Source of the DNA: Symbiodinium microadriaticum
Lineage: Eukaryota; Sar; Dinophyceae; Suessiales; Symbiodiniaceae
NCBI GenBank assembly: GCA_001939145.1
Contig: LSRX01000332.1
Span: forward strand, 67,001-131,000
DNA: 64,000 nt
Direction: 5' to 3'
Notes under the pieces: generated by a model
What the model was told of the DNA's origin: nothing
Databases searched by the model: none
What the model saw: the letters and a program-made list of their open reading frames with translations, nothing else
Shown: one piece after another, positions 56,556 through 64,000 of the stretch
Position numbering within the stretch: the stretch's first letter is position 1
Layout: every line of letters starts with the position of its first letter
Translations under genes and position numbers: made by a program

Positions 56556-58430
56556 TTGTGCGTTGATGGCGCTTCGCACAGCTGGGCTGCGGGTTGCATT
56601 GTATGTCCTGCATGTTCTGTGTTCTGTCCAAACGAAGTAGGGCTTCATGATAGTGCACGCCGGAACTGCGCAGCATCACTGACGCAGCTACTTTTGGAAG
56701 CAGCAGTCGAGCCCAGCAGGAGACAGACGCGCGACAGGGTTGTGCCGTGTCTCACCGCCCTGCCACAGGCGTCCTTGGGTGGAGCCGGCCGCAGAGCTTT
56801 GTCTTGGAAGGACACCGCTTCGGGTGTAGGGTCTGGTGTGCGAACCAGTCTCACCGAACCCCGGGGAAGTGGTACCGCCCGTGTGTGCCGGCAGGAAGCT
56901 GCCTGCTCCGACGGCGGCAGCAGCGACGAGGAGGCTGTGGACCCGATTGGCGACGAGGCGAAGGCCACGGGCGAGAAGTTGCGTTCCGCTTGCGAGCACC
57001 AGAAGATGCAAGCCGAGTTGACGGAGCTTTTGGCGGCGACAGAGCCCCCCGCCAAGAAGCCCCGGTGCGACGTCGTGGGCTTGGGTGGCGAAGCTGGTGC
57101 CTCCCAGGTGGTGGTTGAACCGAGCCCACTGACCGTGGAGTCGATTGGTGAGCCCCTGTCGAAGAAGTCCAAGAAGGCGCCGGTGGCCAAAACATTGGCG
57201 TACATCTTGGAGCTCGCAGAGCTGCAGAACCACACCGGCGACAGCGATGACGACAAAGTAGAGCTGTGCACCGCCCGAGCCCGAAAGCTGGTCCCTTGGA
57301 TGTCCGAGTTCGTGTGCCAGACCCGGATGGCCGAGGGCTTTTTGAGCAGGGCACAGATTCACCAGGACGGTCAGGGCCTCTCGGTGTACAACAAGCTCCA
57401 GCACGAGCTGGGGAAGGCTAGGGCAGCCCAGCAGCACACGCAAGGTCGACAAAGCCGCTTCGCAGCATGGAGCACTTTCGCCCACCAGGCATCCAAGAAG
57501 TTCAACACGGAGGCATGCAAGAAAGACGGCCAGGAGAAGGAATTGGTGCAGGCGCCAGCCCACTTTCTCCCGTACGGTGTCTGCTGCCCCCTCTGTCCTT
57601 CTGGATGCCAAGTCCTTGGTGTCCGCACCACGGCAGCCAGCAAGCCCAAGTTGGCCGTGACTTTGGATGTCTTTCGTGGCAGCGTGCTCCGCAAGAAGTA
57701 CATGACCCGATTGTTTTCCACGCTGCTGCCGGCAAGGGTGGTGAAGCAGCTGCGTGTGGTGCTCTTGGATCCGGACACCAGTGTCGAGGACGAAGGCTCC
57801 TTCGTGACATTCCGATGCCACGCTGCCGGTCTGGTCCTGACGACCGACCCTCACGACATGGAAGGCCGTGTGCTCTTCGAGGTGTCTCCTGACTACTTCC
57901 GCGTGTCGACGGATGCCAAGTCTCTCTGCGTCCAGGTGCATCTGCTTGTCGTGAAGCAGCTGCTGAAGTTCCAGGCCCCGGAATACAAGCCTCCGGCAGA
58001 GAAGGGCGACGGCAAAGCGTCCAAAGGCAGCGACAAGGCAGGGTTACACAGACCAAACTCCCTCGTTAGCCTTTCACTCGTCCTGGCGTCACGGCGCCAT
58101 CAGGTCAGCCAAAGCATCGCCGCCTTCAGCGAGCTCTCTTTCGGGAAGTCCAAGCCCGGGCTCAAGGCCATGGCCGAGTACTTCCACCACATGAGATCGC
58201 TCTACGAAGAGACCACCGGGTCCCTAGCAGCACTTAGGCGCAGTGTCGGTCGTGTGGCCTTGTACTGCTGCCTGCCCCTGAGCTTGCCTGGACGGTATCC
58301 CTGCTCAGGAAAGGCTTGCTGGACGCGGACGGGCGCGTGCTCCGCTTGCCGACCAAACCTGCTTGGACTACGTTGGTCGACCGAGTGGGGAGCTTTTTCC
58401 TTCAGAGGTACAAGGCCAAGTCCGGGGTAG
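56556..58430 (+). CDS. Hypothetical nuclear-type protein, 624 codons, probably frameshifted near its end
   Basis: Intron-free frame nested in the CDPK intron. From about residue 120 it has an acidic stretch (D-G-G-S-S-D-E-E-A), a nuclear-localisation-like A-K-K-P-R, a second basic patch K-K-S-K-K-A-P, a helical middle (YNKLQHELGKARAAQQHTQG), and CCPLCPSGC, which could bind metal. I recognise no family. Near 58,250 the good coding signal passes to the next frame (L-L-R-K-G-L-L-D-A-D-G-R-V-L-R-L-P-T-K), which stays open to 58,570. A frameshift or short intron is likely. The first 60 codons look less coding-like, so the true start may be further in. Confidence 0.5.
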   Translation: MCVDGASHSWAAGCIVCPACSVFCPNEVGLHDSARRNCAASLTQLLLEAAVEPSRRQTRDRVVPCLTALPQASLGGAGRRALSWKDTASGVGSGVRTSLTEPRGSGTARVCRQEAACSDGGSSDEEAVDPIGDEAKATGEKLRSACEHQKMQAELTELLAATEPPAKKPRCDVVGLGGEAGASQVVVEPSPLTVESIGEPLSKKSKKAPVAKTLAYILELAELQNHTGDSDDDKVELCTARARKLVPWMSEFVCQTRMAEGFLSRAQIHQDGQGLSVYNKLQHELGKARAAQQHTQGRQSRFAAWSTFAHQASKKFNTEACKKDGQEKELVQAPAHFLPYGVCCPLCPSGCQVLGVRTTAASKPKLAVTLDVFRGSVLRKKYMTRLFSTLLPARVVKQLRVVLLDPDTSVEDEGSFVTFRCHAAGLVLTTDPHDMEGRVLFEVSPDYFRVSTDAKSLCVQVHLLVVKQLLKFQAPEYKPPAEKGDGKASKGSDKAGLHRPNSLVSLSLVLASRRHQVSQSIAAFSELSFGKSKPGLKAMAEYFHHMRSLYEETTGSLAALRRSVGRVALYCCLPLSLPGRYPCSGKACWTRTGACSACRPNLLGLRWSTEWGAFSFRGTRPSPG

Positions 58431-58570
58431 ACTTTGGAAGCTTGGTTCTCCTGCACTTTCAACGAGCAGCTCCGACACCTGAAAACGGGTGCGGTCGCTT
58501 CTGGGAGCTTTTGAAAAGCATCCAAAGTCATACGGATATGACGCTACCTCTGCCATCGACAGCCAAGTGA
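58250..58570 (+). pseudogene. Continuation of the 624-codon frame in another frame
   Basis: Reads L-A-W-T-V-S-L-L-R-K-G-L-L-D-A-D-G then VLRLPTKPAWTTLVDRVGSF and F-L-Q-R-Y-K, more natural than the run-out of the main frame. Ends at a stop at 58,568-58,570. Either a frameshift, making this a decaying gene copy, or an unrecognised intron. Confidence 0.45.
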
Positions 58571-58789
58571 CACTACAAAATGTGCCGCTGGTCTGGATGG
58601 CGTTCTTTTGCGCAGGGGGATGCGCGGACACGCAGCCGCGGGGAGCGGCTCTGAACAAAGGCGACAAAAATAGGTGCTTCGAGACATGAGGGTTGCAGTA
58701 CCGATCAAAACCGCATGAGGGAATTGCGACACAGGAGGGCGCCCCAAATCCCAGAAAAACACCAACCCCTCCCGAACCCCTAACGTAAA

Positions 58790-59502
58790 ACACCGCAGAC
58801 CCCCTAACCCCCCCGGGCCGGTGAATTCCGTAAGGGGTGGTGATACGATACCCTAAACCCTAAACTCTAAATCGTGGGTTATACCCCGTCAAGAAATTCC
58901 TACAAGGTTTCGGGATCGGAACTGGAATTCTCAGATCTGAACCCTAAACCCAAAAGACTGCCCTAAACTGTTTTAGGGTACAGGGTTTAAAAAGTTGAGG
59001 CCCTAAACCCACAGACCCGAATCCGATCTAACTTCAGGGTTTAGGTTTTGAAAGGTTGGGCCCTAAACCAAACCCATAAAGAGTTCAGCATCTCAGCGAC
59101 AGAATTGGAACATGGATTAATAGGGATGGCTCGTCGTCGTGCTAGGATTGATCACCCTCCCAAACCCTAAATCCTAAACCCTAAACCCTAAACTAAACCG
59201 CACAAACCCAAAATGCCTGAAGCCCTCGAAACCCTAGACCCCTCGACTCCTCAAGCCTTTCTGCACCGTGGGGGTTCGTTCAAAAGAAGGCCCCTTAAAA
59301 GATTCCTGCGTTCCTTGAAAGGTCCCTTGAAGGGGTTCCTTGAAAGGTCCCTTGAAGGATTCCTTGCAGGGTCCCGTTAAGGATTCCTTTAAGGGCCCCT
59401 TCAAGGATCCCTGTAAGGCCCTCTAGGGGTCTCTTTAGGGGTTCCTATAAGGGTCCGTACAGTAGCTGCAGACCCTGTTCCCGTTCCCGAAGCTAAGCTC
59501 AG
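58790..59502. repeat. Return of heptamer intron sequence
   Basis: CCCTAAA units resume at about 58,850, marking the right edge of the heptamer-free island. At 59,290-59,450 a run of AAGGATTCCTT/AAGGGTCCC-like 15-20 base units is repeated about eight times. Confidence 0.7.
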
Positions 59503-59525
59503 GCGATGGCCTTCTGACTGTCAAG
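59503..59525 (+). CDS. CDPK exon 7: 23-nt micro-exon completing EF-hand 1 loop
   Basis: Two bases complete Gly, then DGLLTVK. With its neighbours it builds the loop D-E-D-G-D-G-L-L-T-V-K-E, with ligands at positions 1, 3, 5, 9 and 12 as in a canonical EF-hand. Acceptor CTCAG followed by G. The donor is GAGAGG, a GA-class site. Confidence 0.85.
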
Positions 59526-60358
59526 GAGAGGGCGGAACTTGGGGTTAGGCTTTAGGGGGTTTTGGAGCTTTAGGGGTTTGGGGTTTAGGGTTCAGGCTTC
59601 AGGGCTTTGGTTTATGGCTGTTAGGGTTGATGCTTCAGGGCTTTGGTTTGAGGTTTAGGGTTTAGGCTTCAGGGCTTTAGTTGTGTTTTTGGGCTTCAGT
59701 TCTTTCGTTCAGGGGTTTAGGGTTAGGGTTGAGGGGTTTAGGGCTTCAAGGCTTCGGTTTAGGGAGGGTTCAGATTCAAACTTCAGGGCTTTCTGGCTTC
59801 GTTGCTTTAAGGCTCTTTTGAAGGACGTAGGTACAGGGTTCCATGCTTGTTTGCGGATGCTGCTTATCGCTGACTTTGTTCTACAGTCACTGGGCTACAT
59901 CGGATGGTGGTAGCCGCACGCTTTTGTCGAAACTGAACATAAAGACTCTAGGCCCTATACACCCTGAACACACCCCAGGCCCTAAACCCTTAAACCACAC
60001 ACCGTATCAAGCTGTGAAGAAGCTCAGGTGTTTGCCTTATCTCCTTCCTTAATCCGCAAAAATCTGCATGTTGGGTTACTTATTATCATGAGTTCCCTGC
60101 ATACGTCCTTGACACCGTAGGTTTTGGATGGGTATGGCGCTGTGGAAGATGGACCCTACAGTCCTTTTCGAACCCTTGCAAACCGCAGAAACGCGGAAGT
60201 ACCTCTCAACCCTAAACCCTAAACCCCCAACCCTAAACCCTAAACCCCCAAGCCCTAAACCCTAAGCCCTAAACCCTAAACCCCCAAACCCTAAACCCCA
60301 AACCCCAAGCCCTAAACTCCTAAAGTCCCGTTGAAACCTTATTTTCGGAGCTATGGAG

Positions 60359-60382
60359 GAGCTCGAAGAAGGCATGCAGCGG
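60359..60382 (+). CDS. CDPK exon 8: 24-nt micro-exon, EF-hand 1 exit helix
   Basis: Encodes ELEEGMQR, the helix after the first calcium loop (family: E-L-x-x-G-L-x-x). Acceptor TGGAG followed by G; donor GCCGGG. GCCGGG also follows the exon here and begins the next exon, so the junction R-A-G-M-T-E-I is unambiguous at protein level. Confidence 0.85.
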
Positions 60383-61038
60383 GCCGGGGCCCTTGACAAG
60401 TGAAGGGTTTAAGGTTTTGGGGTTTAGGGTTTGGGATGTAGGGTTTACGGTTTTAGGGTTTACGGTTTTGGGGTTCAGGGTTTTTGGGCAAGGGTTTAGG
60501 GAGGTTTTGGGCTTAGGGAACTAGGGTTTAGGTATTTAGGGTTGGGGGTTTAGGGGCGAAGGGTTGGGTTTAGAGATTATGTTTGCGTATTCGGGTTCAG
60601 AGGGTTCGGACAAAGGTTGAAAGGTCGGGGTTCATTTACGAAAAGTGCGTGTCTGTTGGTTTGTTTGGTTTGGTGCGGTGGGGGACTCGGCTTCCGGGTT
60701 GAGGGTCTTTGGGCTCTGGGGTTGGGGGCACCGGAAGCCTTCAGCCCTAGTTATGCCTATCGGCCTCTAACCCATGACAACCCTACCTACACCCGAAACC
60801 CTAAACCCTAATTAAACCCCTAGACCCTAACCCCTAAACCCTGCCTTAAGCCCCAGCCCCAAGCAGTCACCCCCAAAACTGCAACAAACATCAGCCAAAG
60901 AATCCCTGCATGGTTTAGGGTTTGGGGTTTAGGGTTTAGGGTCGTCGCTTGCCACTGGGTAAAAACATCACTAGTCACTCAATAAAACCTGAGAAGAACT
61001 CTGCAAAAAAAAACGCCATGAACCCATATAACCCCAAG

Positions 61039-61105
61039 GCCGGGATGACAGAGATTCCTCCGGAGCTGAACGACATCATCAAGGACGTGGACAGCAACGG
61101 AAGTG
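61039..61105 (+). CDS. CDPK exon 9: linker and EF-hand 2 entry
   Basis: Encodes AGMTEIPPELNDIIKDVDSN then G-S and one base of Gly. It is the entering helix and first half of the second calcium loop. Acceptor CCAAG followed by G; donor GCGCGC (GC class). Confidence 0.9.
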
Positions 61106-61594
61106 GCGCGCATCCCAGAAGATGGCTGCGAGGAGGGGCTCCGTTTGTAGTTAAAGCTGGGCTTTATAGGGTTTGGGGAGGTTTTGTAGGGTTCTGATAT
61201 ATGGCCTCGCAAATCATGTCAGGGCTTTTGGAAATATTCCCTTTTTTGTAGACTATGCGGAGTTGTGCTCTAGCGAAATATCCCGATCCCTACTATTACG
61301 TAAGGAGTCAGTACTCAGGGCATAGGACCTATGTATCATGGTTTGGCGCTTACCTGCTTGAGAATCTTTCCCTGTAGATCTGCAAAGCAGGATTCCCTCT
61401 GTCTGGCGGCTCTAGAAAAGAATGGGAGTGGCGTACTCTTTCCCTAAACCCTGATCCCTAACTCTGAACCCTAAAGCAGAGAGCGACCCAGATGAGTTGA
61501 CGACACTGGGCCCAGACCCACAGTCCTTCATAAAGAGTAGCAAGGCTTCGGGTGCATCTTGGAATGGACTGGGGAAAAAGGCACAATGAAGCAG

Positions 61595-61695
61595 AAGGAG
61601 TAGTAGTAGTAGTAGTGGTAGTAGTAGCAGCAGCAGCAGCAATAGTAGCAGTAGCAGCAGGCGCTGCAGCGGTGGTAGTGGCAGTGGTAGCGGAC
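61595..61695. repeat. Trinucleotide microsatellite (AGT/AGC/GGT)
   Basis: GAGTAGTAGTAGTAGTAGTG then AGCAGCAGC and GGTAGTGGCAGTGG, in a CDPK intron. Confidence 0.9.
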
Positions 61696-62344
61696 TAGTT
61701 CTAGCTCTACTTCTCGACCCTAAACCCTTAACCCTGAGCCCTAAGGGTTTTGGTATCGGTGTCTAACAGAAAGAAAGCGCGTTCTGCGAGCATCGCAAGG
61801 ATCGTGTCTTGAGGGGCCGCTGGTGGAATCTGGCTTAGGGTTCAGGGTTTGGGGTTTAGGGTTTTGGGTTTAGGGTTTTGGGCTTTAGGGTTCAGAGTTT
61901 AAGGTTTGGGGTTTAGGGTTTTAGGGGTTGTGCTCGCCGGCCTGATGCTTGGTCTGACGGCCATCGTACAGCACGAACCTTGCACTCTGGGAATGCTTGG
62001 AACAAGGTCACAGCTGAGAGTTTCAATTGCAATGGTAGCACCAGCCGAGCAGCAGCAGCAGAGAAAAAGCTCGCAGCAAAGAGTACGAGGCACGAAGAGA
62101 AGAACAACAGCATGCAGACCAGGAAGCTGCTTCTAGTTGTTATATTCGACTTGTCAAAGCTCCGCTGAACCTCCAAGCCGCCCTACACCCCAAATGCTAG
62201 ATGCTGAACCCGAGTTTTATGAACCCTGCCCCAAAACCTGAACCCCCTAAAACCCTGAACCCTAAACCCTACACCCCTAACCCCTAAGCTCCACGAGGCA
62301 CGCCACCACTCTTTCAACAAGCCCTGAACCGATTCTTAGGCTCC

Positions 62345-62440
62345 CAGGCAGTATCAGGGAGACCCTTAAAAGGGGACCCTTCTGATCCCTACTTATGGCT
62401 CTCTTAAAAGGGACCTTCTTGAGAGGGTCTTTATCCCCAA
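62345..62440. mobile_element. Inverted-repeat element (family E), second copy
   Basis: AGGCAGTATCAGGGAGACCC ... GGGGACCCTTCTGATCCCTA ... GGCTCTCTTAAAAGGGACC. It lies 32 bases before CDPK exon 10. Confidence 0.65.
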
Positions 62441-62471
62441 GGGTCTCCATAATCCTAACTCCTATTCTTAG

Positions 62472-62524
62472 GCACGATCGACTACACAGAGTTCTTGGCC
62501 GCTACACTCGACAGGCGGGCGTCT
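62472..62524 (+). CDS. CDPK exon 10: EF-hand 2 loop end and exit helix
   Basis: Two bases complete Gly, then TIDYTEFLAATLDRRAS. Joined upstream, it gives loop D-S-N-G-S-G-T-I-D-Y-T-E with all usual ligand positions filled, followed by the family signature E-F-L-A-A. Acceptor CTTAG followed by G; donor GTAAGG. Two further EF-hands, usual for the family, should follow beyond the window. Confidence 0.92.
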
Positions 62525-63239
62525 GTAAGGCTCCTTCAGGGGTTCTATCAGGGTTTAGGGTTTAGGGCTCAAGGTTTAAGGTTTAAGGTTTAGGGTTCAG
62601 GGTTTCGGGGATTAAGGTGTAGGGTGGAAAGGCTCCTTTGATTTAGGATTGAGGCTTTTCGCCTGCAGGGCTTGTAGGATTGAGTCCCCAGGCCCTAACC
62701 CCAAGGGCAAACCCTGACCCTTGGAACCTTGATCATGTTGGTAGTTGCTCTAAACCCTCTCCCCCAAGATGCTTTGGGGTCGTTGTTCTTTTTTTGGGTC
62801 CGGTCTCCTCGCAGACTCGCAAGGAGGTTTCCGTGAGTTTTTGGAACCTGGCCCCATGAGGCCCCGATATGCCCCAACCCGAACTCCCAAATATCGAAAA
62901 GCCCAACCCGACCCCTGCCTTAACCTACTTTTACCACCCCAAGCAGCCTTTTTTTAGGGTTTAGAGGCAGCGAGAATTCTGTGACCCTGAAACCGGGGGC
63001 GAGCCCTGTAACACACAAGCTTTCAGTGAAACCCCCAAATCTCAAACCCCATCGACCCTCTAACTCCTAAGCCCCAAACCCGAAAAACCCTTAAAGCCCT
63101 AACGCCCTAAACTCCCAAAAAAAAAGCACCCCCCCCCAAAAAAAAAAAAGAAAGGGATCCTTCAAAGGAGCCCTGTGCACCCGGGAACCATGAAGCCGCA
63201 AGGAAAAATTATATCGCAGAAGATGTTTGCTGGGCCGCC

Positions 63240-64000
63240 TTTAGGCCTGGGGTCGAGATCTTGGGATTCGGGGTGTAGGGATTGAGGGTTTAGGGTTTTT
63301 AGGGTTTAGGGTTTAGGGTTTAGGATTTAGGGTTTAGGGGTTTAGGGTTTAGGATTTGGGGGTTCAGGATTTAGTGTTTAGGGTTTCAGGATTTCGGGTT
63401 TAGGAGTTCAGCATTTCGGGTTTAGGGGTTCAGGATTTAGGCTTTAATCAGGGTTTCAGCATTTAGGGTTTAGGGTTCAGGCAGTTAGGGCTTAGAGTTC
63501 AGGCGCTAGGGCTTAGGGTTCAGGCGTTGGGGCTTCGGCTTCAGGATTGAGGGTTTAGGGTTCAGAATTCAAACTTTTTAGGTTGTGAAAGGTTCCGCAT
63601 ATTTCCTTATCATGATGTTCTTCTACAAGTCCTTGCGAAGGTTGTAGGAGGAAGACTCAGGTACGCCATGTTCTCTCTCCGCCACCGTTCAAAGTTCCGG
63701 ATGTTTGGCAATTTTCCATATCTGGGGTTAGGGTCGAGGCCTCACCTGAACCTGGCATATCCTAGTTTTTTGTAGGTTCCTACTAGAAGCCCTTATTATG
63801 GAATCTATAGGGAGCCCTACAAAAAGTAGGTTTTGGAAGCTTTTTAAGGTAGGGTGTAAGGTTCAGTGCGCAGGGTGTTTGGTACAGGGTCTGAGGCTTG
63901 GAGTCTGGGTCGGGGGTCTCGGGTTTAGGGGCTAGGGGTTTCGGAGTTTAGGGCTTTTAGGGTTTATAAGGCTTTAGGGTTTAAGGGTGTCGGGGTTTAG
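63240..64000. repeat. Heptamer intron with one inverted-repeat element
   Basis: Dense TTTAGGG-like units at 63,280-63,560. An inverted repeat CCTAGTTTTTTGTAGGTTCC / CCCTACAAAAAGTAGG spans 63,761-63,830. No exon seen. Confidence 0.6.

Larger units (their letters stand above)
1299..62524 (+). other. Calcium-dependent protein kinase (CDPK) locus, partial at both ends
   Basis: Ten unique exons (45, 59, 62, 34, 64, 37, 23, 24, 67 and 53 nt) join without a stop into 156 codons. They cover the end of a Ser/Thr kinase domain, the autoinhibitory/calmodulin-binding junction and two EF-hands, which is the CDPK order known from plants and alveolates. All nine junction phases close. Every exon begins after AG and starts with G. 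Donors are GT four times, GC five times and GA once. The kinase core must lie left of base 1 and the remaining C-terminus after 62,524. CDPKs phosphorylate targets in response to calcium. The 42-kb gap between exon 2 and exon 3 holds another gene, so the join across it is strong by sequence and phase but could reflect a misassembled scaffold joining two CDPK loci. Confidence 0.8.

Noticed and set aside
56688-57941. 417-codon minus-strand frame
   Set aside because: It is antisense to the 624-codon frame in GC-rich coding sequence, where antisense frames are commonly open.

Overview
The window looks like nuclear DNA of a dinoflagellate, most likely a Symbiodiniaceae-type alga. Coding sequence is broken into very short exons separated by long introns. 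Every exon whose junctions I could close in frame starts after AG and has G as its first base. Introns begin with GT, GC or GA, a splice-site mix known from dinoflagellates. Most non-coding DNA is a degenerate TTTAGGG/CCCTAAA heptamer mosaic in both orientations, with many short inverted-repeat (MITE-like) elements. There are runs of N at 23,940-24,865 and 50,891-51,317 and a single N at 3,861, so this is a draft scaffold. I see no tRNA, rRNA, CRISPR or prokaryotic feature.

Two plus-strand genes could be rebuilt by hand from exon phase. (1) A calcium-dependent protein kinase (CDPK): ten unique exons, 468 nt or 156 codons, run from the end of the kinase domain (1.3 and 3.4 kb) through the junction segment (47-50 kb) to two EF-hands (51.8-62.5 kb). 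All nine junctions close in frame. The catalytic core lies left of the window and the C-terminus right of it. (2) A pentatricopeptide-repeat (PPR) gene: exons from about 16.5 to 33.6 kb, one only 15 nt long. It is followed in matching phase by exons forming a KH-type RNA-binding fold (35.6-38.2 kb), so it may be a PPR-KH protein. The PPR/KH exons sit between CDPK exons at 5.0 and 47.2 kb. Either a whole gene is nested on the same strand in a 42-kb CDPK intron, or the scaffold is misjoined. A perfect 1,558-bp duplication around the single N, which carries CDPK exon 2, shows that the assembly is imperfect here.

Another CDPK intron (51,851-59,502) contains an island without heptamers (about 52.1-58.6 kb). 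It has two long intron-free open frames. One (467-505 aa) has hydrophobic N-terminal segments, an acidic middle and AP2-like C-terminal modules. The other (624 aa) is nuclear-looking and probably frameshifted. Direct repeats of about 280 bp flank the first, each containing a roughly 93-bp tandem array, and degenerate 93-110 bp repeats lie upstream. This resembles a mobile or recently amplified cassette and is the best candidate for something undescribed. A minus-strand gene fragment with a DEK_C-like domain lies in a PPR intron at 29.6-30.5 kb.

Layout: 1-5.4 kb CDPK exons 1-2 and the duplicated block; 5.4-16.4 kb heptamers, MITEs and a few uncertain exons; 16.4-38.2 kb PPR/KH gene; 38.2-47.2 kb introns, microsatellites and uncertain exons; 47.2-51.85 kb CDPK junction exons; 52-58.6 kb nested cassette; 59.5-62.5 kb CDPK EF-hand exons; 62.5-64 kb heptamer intron.
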